Shown here: positions 1-8,673 of the stretch, piece by piece
How positions within the stretch are numbered: position 1 is the first letter of the stretch
Layout of the letters: every line of letters starts with the position of its first letter
Assembly: GCF_029991245.1 (NCBI RefSeq)
Contig: NZ_JAIVFO010000011.1
Location: 1 to 52,590, forward strand
DNA: 52,590 bases
Direction: 5' to 3'
Origin: Xanthobacter autotrophicus
Lineage (GTDB): Bacteria; Pseudomonadota; Alphaproteobacteria; Rhizobiales; Xanthobacteraceae
Notes under the pieces: generated by a model
The model's database searches: none
What the model was told of the DNA's origin: nothing
What the model saw: the letters and a program-made list of their open reading frames with translations, nothing else
Made by a program: the position numbers and the translations under genes

Positions 1-1
1 C

Positions 2-2419
2 TCGCCCCCCTTGCGCCCGCGCCCCGCGCCGCCGAGCGCTGCGGACCTCGCCATCCTCGCCGAGCTGGAGCGCAAGGTGCTGTGGCTGGCGAGCTGGATG
101 ATCCACAATGCCAACCACCTGCGCCCGAGCCCGGACGGGCTGAAGGTGGGCGGTCATCAGGCCTCCTCCGCTTCGCTGGCCGCCATCATGAGCGCGCTCT
201 ATTTCCACGTGCTGCGCCCGGAGGACCGGGTGGCGGTGAAGCCCCACGCCAGCCCCATCTTCCACGCCATCCAGTATCTGTTCGGCCGCCAGACCCGCGA
301 ACGACTGGAGAATTTCCGCGGCTTCAAGGGCGCCCAGTCCTACCCCTCCCGCACCAAGGACGCGGACGACGTGGACTTCTCCACCGGCTCCGTGGGCCTC
401 GGTGTGGCGCAGACCCTGTTTGCCAGCCTCGCGCAGGATTACGTCCACGCCCACGGCCTTGCCGGCGCCCGGCCCAAGGGGCGCATGATCGCCCTGGTGG
501 GCGACGCCGAGCTGGACGAGGGCAACGTCTTCGAGGCCCTGCTGGAGGGCTGGAAGCACGAGGTGCGCAACACCTGGTGGATCATCGACTACAACCGCCA
601 GAGCCTCGACGGCGTGGTGCGCGAGGGCCTCTACGAGCGCTTCACCGGCATCTTCGAGGCCATGGGCTGGCAGGTGGTCGTGCTCAAATACGGCACCCTC
701 CAGCAGGCGGCCTTCGCCGAGCCGGGCGGGGCAGCCCTGAAAAGCTGGATCGATAGCTGTCACAATGCCGAATATTCCGCGCTCACCTTTCAGGGCGGGG
801 CGGCCTGGCGCAAGCGGCTGATGGACGACCTCGGCGACCAGGGCGAGGTCTCCGCCCTCATCGCCCGGCGCTCGGATGCCGAGCTGTCTGCCCTCATGAC
901 CAATCTGGGCGGCCACGACATTGCCGCGCTCATCGCCGCCTTCGACGCCATCGACCACGACCGGCCGGTGGCCTTCCTGTGCTACACGGTGAAGGGCTTC
1001 GGCCTGCCGCTGGCCGGCCACAAGGACAACCACGCCGGCCTCATGACCCCGGCCCAGATGGAGGCCCTGCGCGCCGCCATGGGGGTGGGCGAGGGCCGCG
1101 AGTGGGAGCCCTTCGAGGGGCTGAAGCGCCCGGCGGCCGAGCTTTCCACTTTCCTCGCCCGCGTGCCGTTCGCGCAGGGCGGCCCGCGCCGCTTCGCGGA
1201 CCCCGCCCTCGCGGTGCCGGCTCTGGCGCCACCGCCCAATCCGGTGATCTCCACCCAGGCCGGTTTCGGCCTCATCCTGCAGGACCTGGCCAGGGGCGAG
1301 AGCGCACTCGCCGATCGCATCGTCACCACTTCGCCGGACGTGACCGTCTCCACCAATCTCGGACCATGGGTGAACCGGCGCGGCCTGTTCGCCCATGCGG
1401 CGCTGGCGGACGTGTTCAAGCGCGAGCGCATCCCCTCCACCTTCGCCTGGGAGTTCTCGCCCAAGGGCCAGCATGTGGAGCTGGGCATCGCCGAGATGAA
1501 CCTGTTCCTGACGCTTTCGGCCTTCGGCCTGTCCCATTCCCTGTTCGGCGCGCGCCTCGTGCCGGTGGGCGCCCTGTATGATCCCTTCATCTGCCGCGGC
1601 CTCGATGCGCTGAACTATGCCTGCTACCAGGACGCCCGCTTCATCCTGGTGGCGACGCCCTCCGGCATCACGCTGGCGCCCGAGGGCGGGGCGCACCAGT
1701 CCATCTCCACGCCGCTCATCGGCATGGCGCAGGACGGCCTCGCCGCCTTCGAGCCGGCCTTCGTGGACGAGCTGGCGGTGCTGATGGAATTTGCCTTCGA
1801 CTATGTGCAGCGCGACGGCGAGGGCGTCGGCGACGAGCGCAACTGGCTGCGCGACGAGACCGGCGGCTCGGTCTATTTCCGCCTCTCCACCCGCCCGCTG
1901 GAACAGCCGAAGCGGGTGCTGACCGCGGCCCAGAAGCGCGGCATGGTGGATGGCGCCTACTGGCTGCGGGAGCCCGGCCCCAATTGCGAATTGGTGGTCG
2001 CGGTGCAGGGCGCGGTGACGCCCGAAGCCATCGCGGCGGTGGCCCTCATCGCCGAGGACCGGCGCGACGTGGGCCTGCTCGCCGTCACCTCCGCCGACCG
2101 GCTGAACGCCGGCTGGACGGCCGCCGCCCGCGCCCGCGAGCGCGGCTTTGCCGGCGCCACCAGTCCTGTGGAGCGCCTGCTGGAGCCGCTGCCCCGCCAT
2201 TGCGGCATCGTGAGCGTCATCGACGGCCATCCGGCGACGCTGGGCTGGCTGGGGGCGGTGGCGGGGCATCGGGTGCGGGCGCTGGGCGTGGAGCATTTCG
2301 GCCAGACCGGGACGCTGGCCGATCTCTATGCCCACTACGGCCTCGACACCGCCGCCATCGTCGCGGCCGCCCAGGCCATTTCGCCCGGCCGGCCGCTGCG
2401 GCATCTCAAGGCGGTGTAA
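2..2419 (+). CDS. Transketolase / pyruvate dehydrogenase E1-like protein, 5' end outside window
   Basis: Thiamine-diphosphate enzyme of the homodimeric E1/transketolase class. The TPP-binding signature is visible as GDAELDEGN followed by the asparagine of IIDYNRQSLDG (about residues 160-200), and a pyrimidine-binding transketolase domain follows near the middle (ELGIAEMN around residue 490). About 800 residues are readable, shorter than E. coli AceE (887), so I do not call it aceE. The frame is open to the edge of the window and the first usable codon is a TTG at base 11 with no clear ribosome site, so the true start is probably upstream. A strong hairpin follows the stop. The domain class is seen; the substrate (pyruvate, another 2-oxoacid, or a sugar phosphate) is not determinable here. 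Confidence 0.85.
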   Translation, partial: SPPLRPRPAPPSAADLAILAELERKVLWLASWMIHNANHLRPSPDGLKVGGHQASSASLAAIMSALYFHVLRPEDRVAVKPHASPIFHAIQYLFGRQTRERLENFRGFKGAQSYPSRTKDADDVDFSTGSVGLGVAQTLFASLAQDYVHAHGLAGARPKGRMIALVGDAELDEGNVFEALLEGWKHEVRNTWWIIDYNRQSLDGVVREGLYERFTGIFEAMGWQVVVLKYGTLQQAAFAEPGGAALKSWIDSCHNAEYSALTFQGGAAWRKRLMDDLGDQGEVSALIARRSDAELSALMTNLGGHDIAALIAAFDAIDHDRPVAFLCYTVKGFGLPLAGHKDNHAGLMTPAQMEALRAAMGVGEGREWEPFEGLKRPAAELSTFLARVPFAQGGPRRFADPALAVPALAPPPNPVISTQAGFGLILQDLARGESALADRIVTTSPDVTVSTNLGPWVNRRGLFAHAALADVFKRERIPSTFAWEFSPKGQHVELGIAEMNLFLTLSAFGLSHSLFGARLVPVGALYDPFICRGLDALNYACYQDARFILVATPSGITLAPEGGAHQSISTPLIGMAQDGLAAFEPAFVDELAVLMEFAFDYVQRDGEGVGDERNWLRDETGGSVYFRLSTRPLEQPKRVLTAAQKRGMVDGAYWLREPGPNCELVVAVQGAVTPEAIAAVALIAEDRRDVGLLAVTSADRLNAGWTAAARARERGFAGATSPVERLLEPLPRHCGIVSVIDGHPATLGWLGAVAGHRVRALGVEHFGQTGTLADLYAHYGLDTAAIVAAAQAISPGRPLRHLKAV

Positions 2420-2465
2420 TGCCAAAGGCCGAGGAGCGTAACTCATCGGCCGTCGGCATGAAGCC

Positions 2466-2498
2466 GGCGCCGCACGGGGCGGACCCCGTGTCGGCGCC
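2466..2498 (+). terminator. Strong GC hairpin after the transketolase-like gene
   Basis: The arms GGCGCCG and CGGCGCC enclose an inner stem ACGGGG/CCCCGT with loop cgga. No T-run follows, so it may be a Rho-assisted or structural terminator. It separates the upstream gene from tRNA-Ser. Confidence 0.5.
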
Positions 2499-2655
2499 AG
2501 TCCAGGACGGGGGCCGTCGTCACAGGGTGGAACGCGAGAGGGCGGCCTGAGCGGGAGAAAAGCAGAACCGATGGCTTAGACGGCTTGTCGGCGGCTTTGT
2601 GGTCCGCTAGAAGCGCGGGACCACACCCACCAGCGCTGCTGGTGCCGGGCCTCGC

Positions 2656-2745
2656 GGAGAGGTGGCAGAGTGGTCGAATGCACCGCACTCGAAATGCGGC
2701 ATACGGGCAACCGTATCGGGGGTTCGAATCCCCCCCTCTCCGCCA
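2656..2745 (+). tRNA. tRNA-Ser (anticodon CGA)
   Basis: A 90-nt class II tRNA. The acceptor GGAGAGG (2656-2662) pairs with CCTCTCC (2735-2741), followed by discriminator G and an encoded CCA. The anticodon stem is CCGCA/TGCGG with loop CTCGAAA, giving anticodon CGA at 2690-2692. There is a long variable arm and a T-loop TTCGAAT. It reads codon UCG. Its 3' end is the integration target of the element that follows, and the gene stays intact on the left side. Confidence 0.97.
2732..2745 (+). other. attL core, inside tRNA-Ser 3' end
   Basis: CCCCCTCTCCGCCA is identical to 26036-26049 in the same orientation. Flanking bases differ after the repeat (GTTTATGG here, TAACCAAT at the right), which sets the 3' edge of the crossover identity block. 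Confidence 0.85.
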
Positions 2746-2800
2746 GTTTATGGACATAAGTATTTGAAATATAACGAGTTTGTAGCGCTCGTTTCATATC

Positions 2801-2844
2801 GACCCCACCGTCAACCCCACCGCACGACACTGGCTTTAGGCGAA
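2801..2844 (+). repeat. Left integrase arm-type repeats
   Basis: GACCCCACC and TCAACCCCACC lie in tandem, followed by CTGGCTTTAGGC. The same order, TCAACCCCACC then CTGGCTTTGGCC, recurs beside attR at 25905-25934. Repeats shared by both inner ends of an integrated element are the usual layout of integrase/excisionase arm sites. That role is inferred. The rest of 2746-2942 holds no convincing gene. Confidence 0.55.
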
Positions 2845-2942
2845 CGTTCACGGACACATAGGGACGATTGTCGCCTGAAATGGGAAGGGGCCGCCCCGGT
2901 GGGCAGCCCCCTTAACCAGCCAGACCTCTTTGGTTGCCGCTC

Positions 2943-3488
2943 TCAGTGCGCCAGAAGAGCCGGCGTCGCAACCGGCTTGATGCTTGTGCCCTGAATGGCC
3001 TTCACCAGCAGCGTGAGCGGGTTCTCTGCGTCACCCTTGAGGGTGAGCTTATCGTTGAGCATGCCGAGGTGACGCGCCAGCAGCGTGAGGGCACCGATCT
3101 TGTCGGACAGCTTGATCTTCCTGACGCTGCCGGTGTGCTCACCATCATCGTTGAAGGTCTCGGCAACCTCCAACCCGGCGATTGCCGCCGCCGTTTCGTC
3201 GTCGATCTGGTCGAGCGGCTTCATGCTGCCGTCCGCGTTGAACGCCTTGCGGATGTCGAGGAAGGCGATGCGCGCCAGCTCCTGAAGAACGCGTTCGGCA
3301 GTGATCCCCGTCCGCGCAGCCCGCTCATCCATGGCGCGCTGAATTTCACGTGCAATGTCTGGTTTAAGGAGGTTTTCACTTCCAATCTTCACTGCCGTCC
3401 TTTTGGAATAACCGGCTCGAACTGCGGCCTGCGTGGCGTTCAGATCCACAAGATACTCCTGCACGAACCGCGTCTGCTTCGGTGTCAT
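2943..3488 (-). CDS. Phage terminase small subunit
   Basis: A 181-residue protein of the Terminase_2 family. It opens with MTPKQTRFVQEYLVDLNATQAAVRAGYS, of which TPKQTRFVQEYL and the NATQAAxRAGYS helix-turn-helix are hallmark DNA-recognition features; the rest is helical and acidic. Terminase small subunits choose the packaging site on concatemeric DNA. The start is supported by a GGAGAGGG ribosome site. No large terminase is encoded in the element. In satellites such as PICIs a lone TerS redirects a helper phage's packaging motor; that role here is inference. It is the last gene of the leftward unit, 36 bp beyond an iteron cluster. Confidence 0.88.
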   Translation of the reverse strand: MTPKQTRFVQEYLVDLNATQAAVRAGYSKRTAVKIGSENLLKPDIAREIQRAMDERAARTGITAERVLQELARIAFLDIRKAFNADGSMKPLDQIDDETAAAIAGLEVAETFNDDGEHTGSVRKIKLSDKIGALTLLARHLGMLNDKLTLKGDAENPLTLLVKAIQGTSIKPVATPALLAH

Positions 3489-3513
3489 CTCACCCTCTCC
3501 TTGCTATTTCCCT

Positions 3514-3540
3514 GTGCCAAAAGTGCCGAAATCGCCGAAA
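3514..3540 (-). repeat. Left iteron cluster (three 9-bp tandem copies)
   Basis: GTGCCAAAA, GTGCCGAAA and TCGCCGAAA are exact tandem 9-mers, which read TTTCGGC(G/A)N on the minus strand. They are followed by an AT-rich tract, 3541-3580. The same words occur in the opposite orientation at 24471-24582. They lie between the replicase gene and terS, so they are candidate initiator-binding sites. Confidence 0.6.
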
Positions 3541-3576
3541 TAAATTTATCTTTCTAATTCAGATACTTATGGGGGA

Positions 3577-6231
3577 TTATTTCGATTTCGCGCCTGTGCC
3601 GGAATTGAACGGCCGTGCCGAATTGACGTCACCACCGCACATGGCTGGGTTCACCTCGAACCCCTTGATCTTCCGCCCGCGCCCCGCCTTGGTGTCCGGA
3701 ATAGGCCTGACGAGGCCCGCATCACCGAGTTCGGCGAGGGCAGCATCCATAGCCTCGGCCGTCCGAAGCGCTCCGCCGACCTGTCGCCGCAATCCTCGGA
3801 CGTTGAAAGTCGGCAGCATCTTCGCTCGGATGTGGCGAGCAAGCGTGGCAGCGTTCGTTTCCGCGACAGGGATCGAGGCGTCGCCGAAGACCCGCTCGGC
3901 CATCGGGAGAAAATACGTTTCCATCATTTCGCACGCGGTGGCCACAGCCGCTTCGCCGATGTCTGCGGGCTCGTCGAAGGATGCTCGCGGATCGGCGCTC
4001 CACCACATGATGGTGAGGATGCTGGACAGCCGCAGAGCGTGCCCACGCGCTTTGCCAAGCGCCGACTTCATGAGCGGTGAAGCTCCCGCTTCGCGTGCCT
4101 TCATTTCCAGCGCAAAGCGCTCCAGCTCGGCGAGGGCGGGCTCTTCCAGCCGCAGGAAGACTGGACTGTCAGGCATCGGTACCGGGTTTGAGTTCATGTG
4201 AAGTCGGCAAACACGGTTCACCACCCGCTCCGCAGGGCCTCGGTCAAAGTCCTCGCGCGCGATATGAAAGCCGGGCACCGGATTTGGCCAGCACCATAGA
4301 AAACGCGAAACGAAGCCATCGTCCGCCCCCTTGAGCAGCTCGGCGGCTTTGTCCGGCTGAAGGGCGCCGATGATGCCGATGCTCAGATGAGGGACACGGA
4401 TGGGATCGCCGCTCTTCACGCGGTCAACAGTGAAGCTGCGGCCACCATATGCTTCCAGGAAAAATTGCCTGTCCGATCCGCCGCCGCCGGAGTAGCGGCC
4501 GAACGAGGCGAAGAGACCAGCGAGTTCGTCGCGATGAAGGACCAGGCCGGCAGGGTTCTCCGCCGATAGGGTGGCAAGCCTTTCGACCGTGCTGTCGCGG
4601 ACCACGATGCGCTTCAGGAAGGGCTTCACGGGCTCGCGGAAGCCCTCTGGCAGCTTGACGGGAATTGCGGCTGCCAGCGCTGGATCGGCTCGCATCGCCT
4701 CGCGCGCGGCCGTTTTGTGCGCGGCCATCACCGCGTCGGCGGAGAGCTTCTCAGCTTCGTACTCGCACAGGCGCTGCCGATAGTCGGCGTCGAGAGCCGC
4801 CTCCTCATTATTTACGAGGCTCATGACCGCCGACGATGCCGGGCTTTTTCCCGAACTAGGTTCGCCCACAAGCGCCATGAATAGTGTCGGCGGCTCCTCC
4901 CAACCGGCGCCAGCGAGGGGACGGCGGCGATTGCCGAGGAGGCCACCGATCAGGCCGAGAAGGGACACAGCCGCGTAATCCGTTGGAGCTGACGTTGCGC
5001 GGGCCTGCGCCTCAGCCCATCGCGCGAGGTGTGGCCCCAGCCAATCGAGTTGGAACGTCGGTGGTGGGCGGCGGCCTTCGTTGAGCAACGTCAGATCCGG
5101 CAGCGCCCACGTGCTGCCAACCGCTTCCCGATCGATCACCTCGCCCGTGGTGGCGTCGTGCAGCGTGCCATCTGCTGAGACAGCCAGATCGCGGTTCAGC
5201 GCGACGGCGGATGCAGCGATCTCCTCATCGCGGATGAACTCCTCAGGCACCTCGCGGGGCTGCGCCGTGCCGCCGCGCCGGGCGGAAGATATCGTCTTGA
5301 GCACCGATCGACGCCCGTCGTCTTTGACGAGCCCGCAGGCTTCTGCCGCCTGAACGAGTGCGGTGTGTGCCGCATCCTCGGCCACCCAGCCGGCCGCTAC
5401 GAACTGGAAGATCGCGAACGCCGAGGTATTGAGCTGGTTGTTGCGGCCGCCGCGTCCGCACTGCGTCAGCGCCTGGATTTCGTCGTCGAAAGCCTTCTCC
5501 ACCCAGGCGCGCAGCCGAGGGTGCCCCATGTCGAGTGCGCGGACGGCGGTCTGGCTCGAACTTGCAGCATTGAGAGGCGAACTTGGCGCCTTTGGCAGTG
5601 GACTTGGGTCAACCGGGGCTGGGCTTGGCGCCTTATCCTCGCGCTTGCCAGTGAGAATGTCGTGCAGCCACTCCGGAAGCTCGGGCGCTTGGAGGATGTC
5701 GAGCGGATCACCATCGCCGATGTCATAGATCCCATCTGCGAAGTCGCCGCCGTACCGCACCGATCCCGGCGCGATGATGTATCCGCCGGCGCCACGCACA
5801 TCGACAGGGCACTCTGCTTTGGGCGGTAGGCCGCCGCGCCCGTTTCCGAGCTTCTCGCCCGGCCGCTGGCGGAAGATGAAGTGTCGGCCACCTCCTGCCG
5901 GCGTGTCCACCATAGGGCACTCCGGAACGCCGCCATGGGGTTCGCACAGCGCCTCGAACGCCGCGATGCCGATCCGCCCTTCATCGGCGTCGATGGCCAG
6001 CAGTGCGGCAGCTCCGAGGTTGATACCGGGCATCGCGTCGGGATGCTTCCGCCACATGGCACGAACGACATTGATGTTCGTGGTCGCGTCTCGGAACCCG
6101 TGCTGCGTGAGCGGCTTTTTGTTCTCGTCGCACGGAAAGATGGGTACGCCGCCACGGGCCAGCATCTCGGCGAGCAAGAGGTTGGTAAGCTCGGGCGGCT
6201 CGAACGGAGGATCGAGAGTGACCGGCATCAC
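3577..6231 (-). CDS. Primase-polymerase / DUF3987 helicase replication protein
   Basis: An 884-residue, two-part replication protein. The N-terminal ~190 residues are a bifunctional primase-polymerase domain: LAIDAD near residue 75 supplies the metal-binding acids, GGGRHFIF near 113 the catalytic His motif, and DVRGAGGYIIAPGS near 147 the third motif. The C-terminal half is DUF3987-type, with Walker A GEPSSGKS near residue 454 and an acidic Walker B-like stretch (VLHRDELAG) near 565. It probably primes and unwinds the element's own DNA after excision, like the alpha protein of P4 or Pri-Rep of PICIs. It overlaps the preceding small gene by 4 bp. Iterons lie immediately downstream. Confidence 0.85.
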   Translation of the reverse strand: MMPVTLDPPFEPPELTNLLLAEMLARGGVPIFPCDENKKPLTQHGFRDATTNINVVRAMWRKHPDAMPGINLGAAALLAIDADEGRIGIAAFEALCEPHGGVPECPMVDTPAGGGRHFIFRQRPGEKLGNGRGGLPPKAECPVDVRGAGGYIIAPGSVRYGGDFADGIYDIGDGDPLDILQAPELPEWLHDILTGKREDKAPSPAPVDPSPLPKAPSSPLNAASSSQTAVRALDMGHPRLRAWVEKAFDDEIQALTQCGRGGRNNQLNTSAFAIFQFVAAGWVAEDAAHTALVQAAEACGLVKDDGRRSVLKTISSARRGGTAQPREVPEEFIRDEEIAASAVALNRDLAVSADGTLHDATTGEVIDREAVGSTWALPDLTLLNEGRRPPPTFQLDWLGPHLARWAEAQARATSAPTDYAAVSLLGLIGGLLGNRRRPLAGAGWEEPPTLFMALVGEPSSGKSPASSAVMSLVNNEEAALDADYRQRLCEYEAEKLSADAVMAAHKTAAREAMRADPALAAAIPVKLPEGFREPVKPFLKRIVVRDSTVERLATLSAENPAGLVLHRDELAGLFASFGRYSGGGGSDRQFFLEAYGGRSFTVDRVKSGDPIRVPHLSIGIIGALQPDKAAELLKGADDGFVSRFLWCWPNPVPGFHIAREDFDRGPAERVVNRVCRLHMNSNPVPMPDSPVFLRLEEPALAELERFALEMKAREAGASPLMKSALGKARGHALRLSSILTIMWWSADPRASFDEPADIGEAAVATACEMMETYFLPMAERVFGDASIPVAETNAATLARHIRAKMLPTFNVRGLRRQVGGALRTAEAMDAALAELGDAGLVRPIPDTKAGRGRKIKGFEVNPAMCGGDVNSARPFNSGTGAKSK

Positions 6232-6437
6232 GACCGCTCCCCAAACTGATTTATCGCGGTTTTCAAGAAATGAGCATTGCCTGCGAGAGGCAGATCAGAT
6301 AAACGTGTCACGTCCAAAGACCTTTGTGTTTTGAAGGGCCGACCTTGTGGCGAGGTCGGTCCTTCTTCTTTTTTTCGCATCGATCTATCTCGACAGATGC
6401 CACGAAGTTGAGCGCTCACCTCTTGCGGGATCGACAC
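6228..6437 (-). CDS. Small hypothetical protein (69 aa)
   Basis: GTG start; it overlaps the end of the upstream cysteine-rich gene by 22 bp and the start of the replicase gene by 4 bp, a spacing expected of a translationally coupled operon member. The product is basic and hydrophilic with no recognised domain. An internal ATG 20 codons in is another possible start. Support is positional only. Confidence 0.4.
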   Translation of the reverse strand: MSIPQEVSAQLRGICRDRSMRKKEEGPTSPQGRPFKTQRSLDVTRLSDLPLAGNAHFLKTAINQFGERS

Positions 6438-6691
6438 TGTTCGTCCTCGAACTCTCCGCGCGTCTGCCTGTTAAAATCGTCGCTGGCAGTGGGGTCTCGC
6501 CGCCATTCGGAGCACCAGTCTCCGCGAGGATCGACTTGAGGCCAGCGGGGCCAGCCTCGCCCTGGACGGGCCGCGCGGCAGTCGCCCTCATAAGTTTTGC
6601 CAGGATTGTGCGGGCGGAAGTGCCGGCAGGTCTCGCAGCCCTCGCCTGCCGGCGAGAGGTTCGCACCTCGCGCCCGAAAGTTGGTTCGCAT
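6416..6691 (-). CDS. Small cysteine/tryptophan-rich protein (91 aa)
   Basis: Starts one base after the stop of the HTH gene (TGAGATG), so coupled to it. It contains CETCRHF, then GDCRA and DWCSEW: four cysteines spaced like a small metal-binding module (CxxC-x17-C-x20-C, approximate). It lies between the AlpA-like gene and the replicase gene. Function unknown. A longer reading from 6847 would overlap most of the HTH gene and is rejected. Confidence 0.6.
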   Translation of the reverse strand: MRTNFRARGANLSPAGEGCETCRHFRPHNPGKTYEGDCRAARPGRGWPRWPQVDPRGDWCSEWRRDPTASDDFNRQTRGEFEDEQCRSRKR

Positions 6692-6692
6692 C

Positions 6693-6932
6693 TCAGGCTC
6701 CCACTTTCTTCGCTTTGCGGGCGGCGATGGCAGCCTCGGGCGCCGGATCGAGGCCGATTGGACGGGAGCGGAGGAATTTTTCGACATCCTCGGCAAGTAC
6801 CAAGGTGGTCCGCCCCACCTTGCGGGCCGGAAGGGCGCCTTTGGCAATCAGTTCGAAGGCGCGGGAACGGGAGATGCCATAGATCGACGGGAAGTCGTTC
6901 GGCCGAACGGCGAATGGAGTAGCGTTGGACAT
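6693..6932 (-). CDS. AlpA/excisionase-like winged HTH protein
   Basis: A 79-residue MerR-type small HTH (helix_turn_helix_17 class). The core is IYGISRSRAFELIAKGALPARKVGRTTLVLAEDVEKFLRS, showing the SRSRAFELI recognition helix and the wing xKVGRTTLV. The ATG at 6932 is preceded by GAGG about 7 bases upstream; upstream residues of the longer frame look non-coding. Proteins of this type act as excisionases or as activators of excision and replication genes in P4-like elements. It is the first of the coupled genes HTH, Cys-rich, 69 aa, replicase, terS. Confidence 0.8.
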   Translation of the reverse strand: MSNATPFAVRPNDFPSIYGISRSRAFELIAKGALPARKVGRTTLVLAEDVEKFLRSRPIGLDPAPEAAIAARKAKKVGA

Positions 6933-7033
6933 AATGGCCTCGGACGTTTTGGACGCTGTGCGCGTCTGGATACGTCGCGAATATTGGCCGGGACCAACCT
7001 GTCTGTCGGGTCCTAATGGGGGCAAAACCCTTT

Positions 7034-7825
7034 TTACCCCCTCTTCCTATCCGGATGAATAGCCTGATAAACCCTTCTCGCGTATAGCTTTGCCTGATCA
7101 TCGTTCGGAATGTTTTTGGGGTTTTGCACCGCCAACCAATCCACCATAGCTCGCGCGATTTTGCCCTGGCTCCAGTCTCCGATCCCGTCCGGCGTGTTCG
7201 CCTTCGCTGTAAGGTGGGCCATCGCACCTTCCCAGTCGTATTTCCTCGGTCTACCCGAGACGGTTGGCGCCGACAGATCAAGCATCCTGTCGGTTTCACC
7301 GGAAAGATCAGCACCCAGGTGATCCCTCAGGAACGTGATAAAATCGTCCCTCCGGACAATAACGTGAGCCCACTGGTCTGCTGATCCCGCCGCTGGCACC
7401 GTGCAGCGCCTCAAAAGTCGATTGTACTCTTCCTGTTCATCACCCTCGAAGGAAAAAGGAGCGATGGCACCATCCTCGTAATCGAATCCGCGCACACCAT
7501 CGACCATGAAAAATTCAGCCGGTATCGGTTGGCGCGCAGCCGGATCTTCTGCAACGCTTCCGATCCAGAACATCATCGGGATGCCCTTCATCACAAGTGT
7601 CCCGTCGCGCGCGGCGCGCTGCATATCGCCCTGAAGCTGAAAAATGCGGGCGTTAAACTTGTCCGCGTCGTCGGCGGCGAGACCTTCAAGGAGTGAACCG
7701 GGCAACGCGTGGGCTTGCTCATCCCCGTTGGGGGCGCCCCACAACGCGAATTGCATCGCCTCCGCAAGAAAAAGCCACTCACCCTTCGGCAAGCGGTTCA
7801 AATCGAAAACTGGTTTCAGGTCCAT
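7034..7825 (-). CDS. Hypothetical protein of the element (263 aa)
   Basis: Start placed at MDLKPVFDLNRLPKGEWLFL; the 22 upstream residues of the open frame look untranslated. The N-terminal half has a hydrophobic helix (WLFLAEAMQFALWG) and the C-terminal part a basic, helical segment rich in W and K (about residues 190-263). No domain recognised. Same strand as the replication operon and 101 bp before the HTH gene, so it may be its first gene. A terminator for the genes farther upstream sits just ahead of it. Confidence 0.7.
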   Translation of the reverse strand: MDLKPVFDLNRLPKGEWLFLAEAMQFALWGAPNGDEQAHALPGSLLEGLAADDADKFNARIFQLQGDMQRAARDGTLVMKGIPMMFWIGSVAEDPAARQPIPAEFFMVDGVRGFDYEDGAIAPFSFEGDEQEEYNRLLRRCTVPAAGSADQWAHVIVRRDDFITFLRDHLGADLSGETDRMLDLSAPTVSGRPRKYDWEGAMAHLTAKANTPDGIGDWSQGKIARAMVDWLAVQNPKNIPNDDQAKLYARRVYQAIHPDRKRG

Positions 7826-7961
7826 TTTCGCACATCCTGCGCGTGAAATTGGTTTGGCTCGAACGCCACCGGACGTGGCAGGACCCATCATAGATGATCC
7901 AATCTTGCGGCCAGTATAAAATCCACAGCTTTATGTCCGGAAGCGATTTGCTTCGCCCATG

Positions 7962-7996
7962 AAAAATGCCCCCGCCATGGAGGTGGCGAGGGCGGA
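7962..7996 (-). terminator. Rho-independent terminator, minus strand
   Basis: Read on the minus strand: GCCCTCGCC, an 8-base loop, GGCGGGGGC, then ATTTTTC. The imperfect GC stem plus T-run closes the leftward unit that includes 8282-9003, and implies that the short frame ending at 8012 is transcribed. Confidence 0.65.
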
Positions 7997-8011
7997 CAGA
8001 ACCAGTTCGAC

Positions 8012-8116
8012 TCAAGCCTCGATTAGACGTTTTTCGCAATCGGCGAGCGAGATCCGCATGCCATCGGCAAAATCTGCATCGAATGGCTTGGCCAGAAGAT
8101 GCTTGAGTTTGTCCAT
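8012..8116 (-). CDS. Possible small ORF (34 aa) or 3' remnant of a gene
   Basis: Encodes MDKLKHLLAKPFDADFADG...EKRLIEA, with a protein-like helical composition, and stops 16 bp before a terminator. The same frame stays open 22 codons upstream (to about 8182) with sensible residues but no ATG or GTG, so this could also be the tail of a gene that lost its start. Apart from this, 7826-8281 shows nothing convincing. Confidence 0.35.
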   Translation of the reverse strand: MDKLKHLLAKPFDADFADGMRISLADCEKRLIEA

Positions 8117-8281
8117 ATGAAACGCAATTTCTTCAGCAGTTGCATCGGCTGGAGCGGGGCGAGTCAGGTTAAATACTCTGAGTCACATCACGTCATTGCC
8201 TGCTACGTTCATTTTGAATTCCTGTCTTTTGGGTTGAAGATCAAGCTCTGCGAGCGAAGTGCAAGGCGTCGTCAGAAAACG

Positions 8282-8659
8282 TCATGGTCGGACGTAGATA
8301 TTCCCCCCAAATGGACTTCCCGCGCCAAACGGATTGTTGATGCTGTCCGGCGAATACGGGCTGCCGTAGCGCCCGAATGGATTGCTCGTACTGTCCGGAT
8401 CGAAGGGATTGGTGCTGAGCCGCCCGCGATAGTTTCCGTGCCCGTCGTACAACTTCGGCGCGTTCGTGGCGTAGGGGTTTGTCCAGGAGTTGTTGCTGTA
8501 CGGGCTTCCCCGGTCGGAATAGGGGTTCATCAACCCATTGGGCTTATAAGGACTTCCAGCGCCGTAGGGATTGGAAAGGCAGTTCGGATCGAAAGGGCAG
8601 ACGGCCCCGGCAGCGCTGGCAGACAGCAGCAGGACGATGGATGCGGTGATGGTGCGCAT
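8282..8659 (-). CDS. Secreted NPY/GSPYS-repeat protein
   Basis: A 125-residue exported protein. The signal peptide MRTITASIVLLLSASAAGA ends in a clear AxA-type cleavage site. The mature part is almost entirely degenerate repeats of the form NPYG-x-GSPYS-x(4-6), with seven NP(Y/F) units, and has one N-terminal Cys pair (CPFDPNC). The start at 8659 is preceded by a G-run ribosome site. Similar repeat proteins occur as hypotheticals in alphaproteobacteria. It probably acts outside the cytoplasm; no enzymatic signature. It directly follows the 109-residue gene. Confidence 0.75.
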   Translation of the reverse strand: MRTITASIVLLLSASAAGAVCPFDPNCLSNPYGAGSPYKPNGLMNPYSDRGSPYSNNSWTNPYATNAPKLYDGHGNYRGRLSTNPFDPDSTSNPFGRYGSPYSPDSINNPFGAGSPFGGNIYVRP

Positions 8660-8673
8660 GCGATGCCCCCCCA

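Noticed and set aside
2443-2857. Minus-strand open frames across the tRNA reading RGGDSNPRYGCPYAAFRVRC
   Set aside because: This is the familiar spurious translation of the antisense of tRNA-Ser, not a protein.
6416-6847. Extended start of the cysteine-rich protein at 6847
   Set aside because: It would overlap most of the HTH gene; the ATG at 6691 directly after the HTH stop is the natural coupled start.
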